NCBI GenBank assembly: GCA_046349515.1
Contig: JAXMCE010000007.1
Span: forward strand, 154,187 to 218,186
Source of the DNA: JBGPGW01 sp046349515
GTDB taxonomy: Bacteria > Pseudomonadota > Alphaproteobacteria > CADEGL01
Direction: 5' to 3'
Length of the DNA: 64,000 nucleotides
How positions within the stretch are numbered: the stretch's first letter is position 1; every line of letters begins with the position of its first letter. A model generated the notes under the pieces. That model had not been told where the DNA came from, did not search any database, and was given only the letters and a program-made list of their open reading frames with translations. Shown here piece by piece: positions 28,451-37,479 of the stretch. The translations under genes were made by a program, and so were the position numbers.

Positions 28451-28564
28451 GGTCGGCGCATCACCCTGTCCGTTGCGGCATAGGGGGCCGCGGCCTCACG
28501 CTCGCGGGAGGATGGGGTCGGGCCGCGCTTTCGACAAGGGCGCGCCGGCGGCCTCCGAAATCCT

Positions 28565-29272
28565 TCAATGGCCGCCAAGCGGCACGCCCTGCCGCAAGGC
28601 CAAGAGAGTCACCGCGAACACGACGCCGTTGTGGACCATGTGGACGGCGATGGGTGTCCAGAGCGAACGGCTGCGCTCGTACATCCAGGCAAAGAGGAGC
28701 CCCAAGGCGATCGTCGGCGGCATGACTTCGAGGATCATGTGAAGGAGGCTGAAGACGAGGGCGCTCAGAAAGGCGCTCGGCCAGAATGGCCAATGCCGGC
28801 GCAGCCAGCCGAACAGCACGCCGCGGAAAAGGGTCTCCTCGGCCACGGGGGCAGCGACCGCGATGAGCGCCGCCAGGATCGGCATCTGCCAGGGTTCGAG
28901 GGCGCCGAGCGCTGGAATGAGCTGGATCTGCCGGCCGATGGCGGTGGCGCCCGTGATGCGGAACATGGCGTAGATGAGGGCCGCCACCACCGGAAGGAAC
29001 AGGAGCCACGCGCCGATGGCCCTGAGGATCGCGGACGCGCCGACGCGGCGGAAGCCGAAGGCGCTCCACGGCAGACCGCACCGGCCGTGGCCGATCGCGA
29101 GGACGCTCGTGAGCGTGGCCAGCGGCGGGAGCCCAAGGACGACGATCGTTTGCACGAAGGGCGAGAGGGGGAGGCCGAGCTTAACGGTCGCGAGCCAGTC
29201 GAGGAGCAGCCCCGTCGCGAGAATCGCGAGGATGCCGGCAAGGATCGCGAGGACGTGGCGTCCCTGGATCAT
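28565..29272 (-). CDS. CPBP (Abi) family intramembrane metalloprotease
   Basis: 235 residues from ATG 29272 (MIQGRHVLAI) with about seven hydrophobic segments. The glutamic-protease-like signature is present: EETLFR at about 141-146 and a conserved His in FSLLHMILE, with a further HMVHNGVV near the C terminus. Members include the CAAX prenyl endopeptidase Rce1 and bacteriocin-immunity proteins; the bacterial substrate is unknown. A longer reading to 29353 would overlap the cinA-type gene. Ends 114 bases from the MFS gene start and is co-oriented with it. Confidence 0.85.
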   Translation of the reverse strand: MIQGRHVLAILAGILAILATGLLLDWLATVKLGLPLSPFVQTIVVLGLPPLATLTSVLAIGHGRCGLPWSAFGFRRVGASAILRAIGAWLLFLPVVAALIYAMFRITGATAIGRQIQLIPALGALEPWQMPILAALIAVAAPVAEETLFRGVLFGWLRRHWPFWPSAFLSALVFSLLHMILEVMPPTIALGLLFAWMYERSRSLWTPIAVHMVHNGVVFAVTLLALRQGVPLGGH

Positions 29273-29291
29273 CGGCCGCGGCGGATCGCGC

Positions 29292-29780
29292 TCACTTGAC
29301 CTGGCGCAGCAGGAGGCTGAGCGCCGCCTCGACCGAGGCGCGGCGGATGGCACCCCTGTCGCCCGTGAAGATGTAGCGCTCGACGAGCGTCGGGCGTCCG
29401 CGCCGCGCGCACGCGATGAAGACGAGGCCCACGGGCTTTGCTTCGCTCCCGCCGTCGGGCCCGGCGACGCCGGTGATCGCGGCGCTCAGCTCCGCGAGCG
29501 AACGCGCGAGGGCGCCTTCCGCCATGGCGCGGGCGACGGGCGCGCTCACAGCACCTTCGCGCGCGATGATCTCGGCGGGCACGCCCAGAATGTCGGCCTT
29601 GGCCTCGTTCGAATAGGTGACGAAGCCGCGCTCGACGACCTTCGATGAGCCGGGCACGGCGGTGAGCGAGCCCGCGAGCAGCCCGCCCGTGCAGGATTCA
29701 GCGAGCGCGACGCGGAGCGCCGCGCGTTCGCAGGCCTCGAGCACCTCTTTCGCCCGCTCGAAAAGCGCGCCGTCGATCAT
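29292..29780 (-). CDS. CinA C-terminal-domain family protein (NMN amidohydrolase type)
   Basis: 162 residues, only the CinA C-terminal domain (PncC type), which deamidates nicotinamide mononucleotide in characterised members. Signature segments are VALAESCTGGLLAGSLTAVPGSS (about 26-48), VTYSNEAKADILGV and ITGVAGPDGGSEAKPVG. The ATG at 29780 overlaps the pgpA stop (ATGA). The competence-related N-terminal MoeA-like domain of long CinA proteins is absent, as is usual in alphaproteobacteria. Confidence 0.92.
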   Translation of the reverse strand: MIDGALFERAKEVLEACERAALRVALAESCTGGLLAGSLTAVPGSSKVVERGFVTYSNEAKADILGVPAEIIAREGAVSAPVARAMAEGALARSLAELSAAITGVAGPDGGSEAKPVGLVFIACARRGRPTLVERYIFTGDRGAIRRASVEAALSLLLRQVK

Positions 29781-30280
29781 GGGAAGCCCGTGCCGGGGAG
29801 AGGGATGAGAAGGCGGAGGAGGAGAAGCATGGCCCATGCATAGACGCCCGCGGCCACGTCGTCGAGCATGACGCCCGCCGCCCCCGCCACGCGCCGCTCG
29901 ATCGCGCGGATCGGCCAGGGCTTCGCGATATCGAAGAAGCGGAAGAGAAGAAACCCGATGACGTAGCCGAGGATGGTCGGCGGGACGGCGAGGAGCGTGA
30001 GGAACTGCCCCGCGACCTCGTCGATGACGATCGCGGAGGGATCGCTTTCGTCGGTTTCGCTGAGGAAACGCGCGGCCGCCCAAAGGCCCGCGGCGAAGAG
30101 GACCGCCGCCGCCGCGAACAATGCCGTCGTGCCCATGGTCACCTGGATGAGCCAGGCCGGCGGCAGGGCGGCGAGCGAGGCCCAGCTCCCCGGCGCCTTG
30201 GGGAGATAGCCGGTCCCGCACCAGGTCGCGAGCCATTCCCAGGACTGGCGCGGCCAGCCGTGTGCGTCGCCTCCGGCCAT
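29777..30280 (-). CDS. pgpA: Phosphatidylglycerophosphatase A
   Basis: Dephosphorylates phosphatidylglycerol phosphate in the inner membrane. 167 residues with three or four hydrophobic segments. The family signature is present: GTGYLPKAPGSWASL near the N terminus, IVIDEVAGQFLTLL with its acidic metal-binding residues, FRFFDIAKPWPI and GVMLDDVAAGVYA. The ATG at 30280 overlaps the ispDF stop and the stop overlaps the next gene, so ispDF-pgpA-cinA form one coupled unit. Confidence 0.93.
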   Translation of the reverse strand: MAGGDAHGWPRQSWEWLATWCGTGYLPKAPGSWASLAALPPAWLIQVTMGTTALFAAAAVLFAAGLWAAARFLSETDESDPSAIVIDEVAGQFLTLLAVPPTILGYVIGFLLFRFFDIAKPWPIRAIERRVAGAAGVMLDDVAAGVYAWAMLLLLRLLIPLPGTGFP

Positions 30281-31437
30281 CACGGGCTCGGCAAGCGGAT
30301 CGTGGCGACGGCCTGGGCGGCCATGCCTTCATCGCGACCGGTGAAGCCGAGACGCTCGGTCGTCGTGGCCTTCACGCTGACGCGATCCGGCGCGATGCCG
30401 AGAATCGACGCCACGCGTTCGACCATGCGCGCGCGGTGCGGCCCGACCTTCGGCCGCTCGCAGATGATCGTGATGTCGAGATGGAGGAGCGCGCCGCCGC
30501 GCGCGGTCACGAGGTCGGCCGCGTGCTTCAAGAACATGTGCGAGGGCGCGCCGCGCCATTTGGCGTCCGAGGGCGGGAAGTGCATGCCGATGTCGCCCGC
30601 GCCGGTGGCGCCCAGGAGCGCGTCCGTCGCCGCGTGGAGACCCACATCCGCATCCGAATGGCCGACGAGTCCGTGGCTGTGCGGGATTTCGACGCCGCAG
30701 AGCCAGACGGCATTCCCCGGTCCGAAGCGATGCACATCGAAGCCGAGGCCGGTTCTGACCTCCCACGATTGGCCAGCGGGACGCGCGGCACGGCGGAGAT
30801 CGTCCTCGGTCGTCACCTTGATGTTGTCCTCGCTGCCCATGACGAGGCCGACGGCGAGCCCCGCCGCTTCCGCGACCGCCGCGTCGTCGGTGAGCGCGCG
30901 TCCCTTGGCCGCGCGGTGCGCGGCGAGTATAGCCGGGTAGCGGAAGGCCTGCGGCGTCTGCGCGCGCCACAATCCCGCGCGCTCGACCGTTCCCTCGATG
31001 TGGCCGTCGGCCGCGCCGCGCTTCAAGGTGTCGGTGACGGGAAGGGCCGGGATGGCGGCGGGCCACCGATCGAGGGCGTCGATCGTGCGCTGGATGAGGG
31101 CGTCGCCCGGATGGGGGCGCGCGGCATCGTGGATGAGCACCCGCTCGGGCGCCGAGGCCGCGAGACTCTCGAGGCCAAGCCGGGCCGAGTCCTGCCGCTC
31201 CGCCCCGCCCATCGCGGGTTCGAGAAGGCTGAGACCCTCGGTCGCGCGCGCATAAAGGTCGCGGTCATCCGGGTGGATGATGGCGCGGACGCCGTCGATC
31301 GCGGGATGGCGGGCGAGGGCGGTGGCGCTATGCCAGAGAAGGGGCTTGCCGCCAAGAAGGCGGTACTGCTTCGGGACCTCGCCGCCGAAGCGCTGGCCCC
31401 GACCCGCCGCCACGATCAAAGCGATGCATTGAGGCAT
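30280..31437 (-). CDS. ispDF: Bifunctional IspD/IspF enzyme of the MEP isoprenoid pathway
   Basis: Two enzymes in one chain of 385 residues. Residues 1-225 are IspD (MEP cytidylyltransferase), with the CTP loop IVAAGRGQRFGGEVPKQY and HDAARPHP. Residues 228-385 are IspF (MEcPP synthase), with the zinc site GFDVHRF, GHSDADVGLHAATDALLGA and DIGMHFPPSD. The fusion is typical of alphaproteobacteria. It begins 207 bases from the divergent dusB, with an A/T-rich shared promoter region between. Confidence 0.97.
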   Translation of the reverse strand: MPQCIALIVAAGRGQRFGGEVPKQYRLLGGKPLLWHSATALARHPAIDGVRAIIHPDDRDLYARATEGLSLLEPAMGGAERQDSARLGLESLAASAPERVLIHDAARPHPGDALIQRTIDALDRWPAAIPALPVTDTLKRGAADGHIEGTVERAGLWRAQTPQAFRYPAILAAHRAAKGRALTDDAAVAEAAGLAVGLVMGSEDNIKVTTEDDLRRAARPAGQSWEVRTGLGFDVHRFGPGNAVWLCGVEIPHSHGLVGHSDADVGLHAATDALLGATGAGDIGMHFPPSDAKWRGAPSHMFLKHAADLVTARGGALLHLDITIICERPKVGPHRARMVERVASILGIAPDRVSVKATTTERLGFTGRDEGMAAQAVATIRLPSP

Positions 31438-31644
31438 GGTGGCACTCGGTCCGGTTTTGCTCGCACGAGGATCTGGGCGCCGATAGTTACATTCACGACA
31501 CAGTTGATGCTAGTAAAATATCGACCTTTCAATATGTTACCTAATATGCCTCAGCTTCTGTTGCAGTAGGGCCGCATTCTGTTTTAGCTTGGGCTCCTTC
31601 GCAATCCGCCTAGATTTTAATCAGCCGGGATCGTTGCCCAACAA
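31438..31644. promoter_or_regulatory. A/T-rich divergent promoter region, ispDF/dusB
   Basis: These 207 bases between divergently transcribed genes are strongly A/T-rich in the middle (about 31500-31620), in contrast to the coding DNA on both sides, and must hold promoters for both directions. I could not assign -35 and -10 elements with confidence and saw no long inverted repeat. Confidence 0.5.
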
Positions 31645-32631
31645 ATGAGCATCACGATCGGACCCGTCCAATTGCCTGAGCGCGTGGTGCTCGCACCCAT
31701 GTCGAGCATCACGGACATGCCGTTCCGTCGCCTGGTCAAGCGGAATGGCGCGGGCCTCGTCGTCTCCGAGATGATCGCGAGCCAGGCCATGATCCGGGAG
31801 ACGCGCGATTCGCTGAAGCGCGCCGAGCATGCGCCCGAGGAGGAGCCCATGGCGGTGCAGCTCGCGGGCTGCGATCCGGGCGAGATGGCCGAGGCCGCCA
31901 AGCTCAACGAGGACCGCGGCGCTCGGCTCATCGACATCAATTTCGGCTGTCCCGTGAAGAAGATCGTGAACGGCCATGCGGGCTCGGCGCTCATGCGCGA
32001 TGAGGTCCACGCCGCGCGCATCCTCGAAGCGACGGCCAAGGCGGTCGCGGTGCCCGTGACGCTCAAGATGCGCCTCGGGTGGGATGCGAAGAACCGCAAC
32101 GCCGCGCGGCTGGCAGAGATCGCGGTGTCCTGCGGCATCAAGATGATCTCGGTGCATGGGCGCACGCGGTGCCAATTCTTCGAAGGCCGGGCCGACTGGG
32201 CCGCGGTGCGCGCGGTGAAGGAGGCGGTGTCCGTGCCCGTGCTCGTCAACGGCGACATCGAGACGCCCGAGGACGCGAAGCGCGCGCTCGATCAGTCGGG
32301 GGCTGACGGCGTGATGATCGGGCGCGGTGCCCAGGGTCGGCCGTGGCTTCTCCGCCAGGTGAGCCATTACCTCACGACCGGCGAGATGTTGCCCCCGCCC
32401 GCGCTCGCCGCGCAGCTCGCCATGATCCTCGAGCATTACGACGCGATTCTCTCCCATTACGGGACGAGCGTGGGCGTGCGCATGGCGCGGAAGCATCTCG
32501 GCTGGTACTGCAAGGGGATCGCGGGCGCCGCCGAGTTTCGCGGGGCGATGAACCGCATGGACGACCCGGAGCGAGTGCGTGCGGCCCTTCGGGCTCTCTA
32601 CCGTCCCGCGATCGAGCAGGCCGCGGCATGA
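31645..32631 (+). CDS. dusB: tRNA-dihydrouridine synthase (DusB/NifR3)
   Basis: FMN- and NADPH-dependent reduction of uridine in tRNA. 328 residues: (beta/alpha)8 barrel with LAPMSSITDMPFR, the catalytic Cys in DINFGCPVKKI (about 107-117), VTLKMRLGW, VNGDIETPEDA and MIGRGAQGRPWLL, then the helical C-terminal domain. It is the former NifR3 that leads the ntr operon in alphaproteobacteria; its stop overlaps the ntrB start (ATGA). Confidence 0.96.
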   Translation: MSITIGPVQLPERVVLAPMSSITDMPFRRLVKRNGAGLVVSEMIASQAMIRETRDSLKRAEHAPEEEPMAVQLAGCDPGEMAEAAKLNEDRGARLIDINFGCPVKKIVNGHAGSALMRDEVHAARILEATAKAVAVPVTLKMRLGWDAKNRNAARLAEIAVSCGIKMISVHGRTRCQFFEGRADWAAVRAVKEAVSVPVLVNGDIETPEDAKRALDQSGADGVMIGRGAQGRPWLLRQVSHYLTTGEMLPPPALAAQLAMILEHYDAILSHYGTSVGVRMARKHLGWYCKGIAGAAEFRGAMNRMDDPERVRAALRALYRPAIEQAAA

Positions 32632-33746
32632 AGCCTGAGCGCGCCACCGTCACCGAGATCACGCCGCGGGCAATCGACACGCACGCCATCCTCAATGCGC
32701 TTGCGGATGCGACGCTCGTCATCGATGCGGCGGGCGTCGTGCGCTACGCCAACGCGGCGGCGGAGCAGCTCTTCGGCGCCGGCGCCGCCCAGCTTTACGG
32801 CCGCCGCCTCGACGCCCTCATCCCCAGGGACAGCCCCGCGCTCGCCCTCCTCGACCAGGTGCGCCACCAGGGCGGCAGCGTCTCCGAATCGGACGTCACG
32901 ATCGAGACGCCGCGCATCGGCACGCATCGCGTGACGCTCCACGCCGCGTCGCTGACGGAACCAGCGGGCATGGTCGTCCTCTCGCTTCGCGAGCAGTCGA
33001 TCGTCCAGCGCATCGACCATCAGCTGATCCACCGCGGCGCCGCGCGCTCCGTCGCGGCGCTCGCCGCGACGCTCGGCCACGAGGTCAAGAATCCACTCTC
33101 GGGCATCCGCGGTGCGGCGCAGCTTCTCGAGCAGGGCGCGCGTCCTGAGGACCGGGCGCTCGCGCGTCTCATCTGCGAGGAGACGGACCGGATCCGCGCC
33201 CTCGTCGACCGCATGGAGGCGTTCTCGGACGAGCGGCCGATCGCGCGCGAGCCCGTCAACATCCACGAGGTGCTCGACCGCGTGCGGAGCGTGGCCGAGA
33301 ACGGCTTCGCGCGCCATGCCCGGTTCGTCGAGAGTTACGACCCGTCCCTGCCGCCGGTCCATGGCAACCGCGATCTGCTCATCCAGGTGTTCTTGAACCT
33401 GGTCAAGAACGCGGCCGAGGCGGTGCCGGAGACGGGCGGCGAGATCACGCTCTCGACCGCTTACCAGCACGGCGTGCGCCTGGCGCTCGCCGGGCGCGAC
33501 CGGCGCCAGGCGCTGCCGATCGTCGTGGGCGTCGCCGACAACGGCGCGGGCATTCCGGAGGTGGTGCGCGCTCATCTCTTCGAGGCCTTCGTCACGACGA
33601 AGGTGAACGGCTCGGGGCTCGGGCTCGCGCTCGTGGCGAAGCTCGTGAGCGACCATGGCGGCGCCGTCGAGTGCGAGAGCGTGCCGCGCCGGACCGCGTT
33701 CCGCGTGCTGCTGCCGGTCTCGGACCAGGGCGAGGGGACTCCGTGA
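32628..33746 (+). CDS. ntrB: Nitrogen regulation sensor histidine kinase NtrB
   Basis: Soluble sensor kinase/phosphatase acting on NtrC under control of PII. 372 residues: an N-terminal PAS domain (about 18-125), the H-box with phosphorylated His in TLGHEVKNPLSGIRGAAQL (about 148-166), the N-box LVKNAAEAV, and the ATP-lid glycines in GVADNGAGIPE and NGSGLGLALV. No membrane segments. Coupled upstream to dusB (ATGA) and downstream to ntrC (GTGA). Confidence 0.96.
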   Translation: MKPERATVTEITPRAIDTHAILNALADATLVIDAAGVVRYANAAAEQLFGAGAAQLYGRRLDALIPRDSPALALLDQVRHQGGSVSESDVTIETPRIGTHRVTLHAASLTEPAGMVVLSLREQSIVQRIDHQLIHRGAARSVAALAATLGHEVKNPLSGIRGAAQLLEQGARPEDRALARLICEETDRIRALVDRMEAFSDERPIAREPVNIHEVLDRVRSVAENGFARHARFVESYDPSLPPVHGNRDLLIQVFLNLVKNAAEAVPETGGEITLSTAYQHGVRLALAGRDRRQALPIVVGVADNGAGIPEVVRAHLFEAFVTTKVNGSGLGLALVAKLVSDHGGAVECESVPRRTAFRVLLPVSDQGEGTP

Positions 33747-35176
33747 GCGGCGAGACGATCCTCGTCGCCGATGACGACCGCGCCATCCGCACGGTGCTGT
33801 CGGAGGCGCTCGGCCGGCTCGGCTACGACGTGCGGACGGCGGGCGATGCCGGGACGTTGTGGACCTGGGTCGCGAAGGGCGAGGGCGATCTCGTCGTGAC
33901 CGACGTCGTCATGCCGGATGAGGACGGGCTCGATCTCCTGCCGCGCATCCGGCGCCTGAGGCCCGATCTCAAGGTCATCGTCATGAGCGCGCGCAACACG
34001 CTCATGACGGCGGTGAAGGCGACGGAGCGTGGCGCCTTCGAGTACCTGCCGAAGCCCTTCGACCTCAACGTGCTCGTCGATGCGGTGCGCCGCGCCCTTT
34101 CGCCCGCGCAGCCGAGCGTCGCGGGCGAGGCGGGCGAGGGGGAGGAGCAGCTTCCGCTCATCGGCCGCTCGGCCGCGATGCAGGACGTCTACCGCGTGAT
34201 GGCGCGCCTCATGGCGACCGACCTCACGGTGATGATCACGGGCGAGTCGGGCACGGGGAAGGAACTCGTCGCGCGCGCGCTCCACGATTTCGGCAAGCGG
34301 CGGAAGGGTCCCTTCGTCGCGATCAACATGGCGGCGCTGCCGCGCGAGCTCATCGAGAGCGAGCTGTTCGGGCACGAGAAGGGCGCCTTCACCGGTGCCG
34401 GCGCGCGCCAGGCCGGGCGCTTCGAGCTCGCCCAGGGCGGCACGCTCTTCCTCGACGAGATCGGCGACATGCCGGCCGAGGCGCAGACGCGTCTCCTCCG
34501 CGTGCTCCAGGACGGCGAGTTCACGACGGTCGGCGGCCGCACGCCGATCCGCGCCGACGTCCGCATCATCGCCGCGACCAATCGTGACTTGAGGCAGTTC
34601 ATCCGCAGCGGTCTCTTCCGCGAGGATCTTTTCTATCGCCTGAATGTCGTGCCCATCCGCCTGCCGGCCTTGCGCGAGCGGCTCGACGACGTGCCGGCGC
34701 TCGCGCGCCATTTCCTCGCGCGCGCGGCCGAGACGGGCCTGCCGCCGAAGACGCTCCTGCCCGCGGCCGTCGAGCGTCTCAAGTCCCATCGCTGGCCGGG
34801 CAATGTCCGCGAGCTCGAGAACCTCATGTTCCGCTTGGCGGCCCTCCATTCGGCCGAGACGATCGACGCGGACACCATCGCGGCCGAGATCGGCGAGGGT
34901 GGCGTGCGGAGCGAGGCGCGCGGCGACGACGACAACCTCGGCGCGGCCGTCAACCGGCATCTCAAGACCTATTTCGATGCCCATGAGGACAGCCTGCCGC
35001 CGACCGGGCTCTACCATCGCATCCTCCGCGAGATCGAGCGGCCGCTTCTCACGCTCAGCCTCGCGGCGACGCGGGGCAACCAGATCCGCGCGGCCTCTCT
35101 TCTCGGCCTCAATCGCAACACGCTCCGGAAGAAGCTCAAGGAGCTGGACATCACCGTGTCACGGGACGCGAAATGA
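33743..35176 (+). CDS. ntrC: Nitrogen regulation response regulator NtrC
   Basis: Sigma-54-dependent transcription activator for nitrogen assimilation. 477 residues: receiver domain with phosphoacceptor Asp54 (VVTDVVMPD), AAA+ domain with Walker A GESGTGKE, the sigma-54-contacting GAFTGA loop (about residue 213), Walker B LFLDEIGDMP, and a Fis-type helix-turn-helix at the end (NQIRAASLLGLNRNTLRKKL). GTG start overlapping the ntrB stop; its own stop overlaps the ntrY start. Confidence 0.97.
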   Translation: MSGETILVADDDRAIRTVLSEALGRLGYDVRTAGDAGTLWTWVAKGEGDLVVTDVVMPDEDGLDLLPRIRRLRPDLKVIVMSARNTLMTAVKATERGAFEYLPKPFDLNVLVDAVRRALSPAQPSVAGEAGEGEEQLPLIGRSAAMQDVYRVMARLMATDLTVMITGESGTGKELVARALHDFGKRRKGPFVAINMAALPRELIESELFGHEKGAFTGAGARQAGRFELAQGGTLFLDEIGDMPAEAQTRLLRVLQDGEFTTVGGRTPIRADVRIIAATNRDLRQFIRSGLFREDLFYRLNVVPIRLPALRERLDDVPALARHFLARAAETGLPPKTLLPAAVERLKSHRWPGNVRELENLMFRLAALHSAETIDADTIAAEIGEGGVRSEARGDDDNLGAAVNRHLKTYFDAHEDSLPPTGLYHRILREIERPLLTLSLAATRGNQIRAASLLGLNRNTLRKKLKELDITVSRDAK

Positions 35177-37479
35177 GCGCCGAGCCCTCGAGCGCCCTGC
35201 GGCAGAACCGCTCGGACCGGGCCGACCGCCTCGCGCAATTGATCCGGCGCTGGGCGCTCTGGTCGCGGCGCGTCTCGCTCGGGCCCCGTGCCGCCTATGG
35301 CCTCGCCATCGCCGCGCTTCTTTCGGGTATCGCGACCTACATCATCCTCACGCGCTCGGCGCCCTTTGGACCGTCGCCCAACCAAGTCCTCGTCCTGGTC
35401 AACGTCAATCTCGCGCTGCTTCTTCTGCTCGCGGCGGTCATCGCGCGCCGGGTCGTGCAGCTCTGGGCCGACCGGCGGCGGGGCTCGGCGGGTTCGCGTC
35501 TCCATGGCCGGCTCGTCATGCTGTTCAGCCTCGTCGCGGTGACGCCCGCCATCATCGTCGCCGTGTTCGCGGTGCCGTTCTTCAATTTCGGCATCCAGTC
35601 GTGGTTCAGCGACCAGGTCCGCACCGCTCTCAAATCCTCGCTCGTCGTGGCCAAGGCCTATCTCGACGAGCAGCAGGAGGGGATCCGAGCGGACGTGCTC
35701 GCCATGGCCCAGGATCTGGGCAAGGAGCAGCCCATCGTCTTCCAGACGCCGGTCCTGCTGCAGTCGGTGGTGCAGGCGCACTCCGCCCTTCGCGGCCTGC
35801 CCGAGGTCATGGTGTTCGAGGGCGGCGGCGGCGTGCTCGCGCGCTCGGGCTTGAGCTTCGCCCTCGCCTTCGAGCCCGTGCCGCCGTGGGCGATCGAGAA
35901 GGCGCGGAGCGGCGAAGTCGCGATCATGACCACCGACAAGGGCGACCGGGTGCGCGCCCTCGTGCAGTTGGGCAACCTCGTCGACACCTATCTTTATGTC
36001 GGACGCTTCATCGAGCCGGGCGTGCTCGGCAACGTGTCGAAGCTCCAGGGCGCCGTCTCCGCCTACGAGCAGCTCGAAGGCCAGCGCTCGAGCCTCCAGA
36101 TCAACTTCGCCATGCTGTTCGCCGTGATGTCGCTCTTGCTGTTGCTGGCGGCCGTGTGGGTGGGGCTCATGTTCGCGACCCAGCTCATCCGGCCGATCGG
36201 CAACCTCATCGCGGCGACCGAGCGCGTGCGCGCGGGCGACCTCGCCGTGCGCGTCGAGGCGGCCCCCATCGGCGACGAGATCGGGACCCTGAGCCGCGCC
36301 TTCAACCGCATGACCAGCCAGATCGAGAGCCAGCAGAAGGAGCTGATCGAGGCCAACCGCCAGCTCGACACGCGGCGCCGGTTCACCGAGGCGGTGCTGT
36401 CGGGCGTCTCGTCCGGCGTGATCGGCCTCGACGAGGCGGGGCGGATCAACCTGCCGAACCGCTCGGCCTCGACCCTGCTGTCGGCCGATCTCGACCACGC
36501 CATCGGCCGGCCGTTGGCGGAATTCGTGCCGGAGCTTGGCGCGCTCATCGAGGAGGCCACGAGCCGGCCGCGCGAGCTCGTGCAGACGCAGATCCAACTC
36601 ACACGCGACCGGCGCACGCGCACCTTGCTGGTGCGGGTGGCGCCCGAGCGGACGGAGGGCGGCGCGCCGGGCTACGTCCTCACCTTCGATGACATCACCG
36701 AGCTGCTCTCGGCCCAGCGCAAGGCTGCCTGGGCCGACGTCGCGCGCCGCATCGCGCACGAGATCAAGAACCCGCTGACCCCCATCCAGCTCTCCGCCGA
36801 GCGCCTGAAGCGCAAGTACCTCAAGGAGATCCAGAGCGACCGCGAGATCTTCGAGAACTACACCGACACGATCGTGCGCCAGGTGGGCGACATCGGGCGC
36901 ATGGTCGACGAGTTCTCCGCCTTCGCGCGCATGCCGGCGCCGGTGATGAAGCCCGAGAACCTGGCCGAGATCTGCAATCAGGCCATCTTCCTCCAGCGCA
37001 CCGCCCATCCCGACATCGTCTACTCGTTCGAATGCGTGGACGGCCCCGCTCACCATCCCTGCGATGGCCGGCAGATCGGGCAGGCGCTGACCAATCTTCT
37101 CCAGAACGCCGCCGATTCCATCCTCGCGCGGCCCGTGGAGCCAGGCGCCGCACCGCCGGCCGAGGGACGCATCGCGACGCGCATCGCGCGCCAGGACGGG
37201 CGTCTCGTCATCGAAGTCGAGGACAACGGGATCGGCTTGCCCGAGGACATCCGCGATCGGTTGACCGAGCCCTATGTGACGACGCGCACGAAGGGCACAG
37301 GGCTTGGTCTGGCGATCGTGCGCAAAATCATGGAAGATCACGGCGGCGAGGTGGTCCTCGACGACCGCGCCGAGGGGGGCGCGTGCGTGCGCTTGATTTT
37401 CGCGGCGCGTGAGGAAGGCGGGGAGAGCGGTTCGGCGGATGGCACCCCCAAGGCAGGTCTAGCGTCCCATGCCTCATGA
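35173..37479 (+). CDS. ntrY: Nitrogen regulation membrane sensor kinase NtrY
   Basis: Membrane-bound histidine kinase paired with NtrX. 768 residues: three hydrophobic segments in the first 130 residues, a periplasmic or loop region (about 140-300), another membrane segment near 315-335, a HAMP domain (about 336-390), a PAS domain (about 400-510), the H-box in RIAHEIKNPLTPIQLSAERL (about 528-547) and the catalytic ATPase domain with LLQNAADSI and TKGTGLGLAIV. Start overlaps ntrC by four bases; the end overlaps ntrX by eleven. Confidence 0.96.
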   Translation: MSAEPSSALRQNRSDRADRLAQLIRRWALWSRRVSLGPRAAYGLAIAALLSGIATYIILTRSAPFGPSPNQVLVLVNVNLALLLLLAAVIARRVVQLWADRRRGSAGSRLHGRLVMLFSLVAVTPAIIVAVFAVPFFNFGIQSWFSDQVRTALKSSLVVAKAYLDEQQEGIRADVLAMAQDLGKEQPIVFQTPVLLQSVVQAHSALRGLPEVMVFEGGGGVLARSGLSFALAFEPVPPWAIEKARSGEVAIMTTDKGDRVRALVQLGNLVDTYLYVGRFIEPGVLGNVSKLQGAVSAYEQLEGQRSSLQINFAMLFAVMSLLLLLAAVWVGLMFATQLIRPIGNLIAATERVRAGDLAVRVEAAPIGDEIGTLSRAFNRMTSQIESQQKELIEANRQLDTRRRFTEAVLSGVSSGVIGLDEAGRINLPNRSASTLLSADLDHAIGRPLAEFVPELGALIEEATSRPRELVQTQIQLTRDRRTRTLLVRVAPERTEGGAPGYVLTFDDITELLSAQRKAAWADVARRIAHEIKNPLTPIQLSAERLKRKYLKEIQSDREIFENYTDTIVRQVGDIGRMVDEFSAFARMPAPVMKPENLAEICNQAIFLQRTAHPDIVYSFECVDGPAHHPCDGRQIGQALTNLLQNAADSILARPVEPGAAPPAEGRIATRIARQDGRLVIEVEDNGIGLPEDIRDRLTEPYVTTRTKGTGLGLAIVRKIMEDHGGEVVLDDRAEGGACVRLIFAAREEGGESGSADGTPKAGLASHAS

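Noticed and set aside
35011..37341. 776-codon minus-strand frame opposite ntrY
   Set aside because: Low-complexity charged translation typical of antisense frames; ntrY is complete and conserved on the plus strand.
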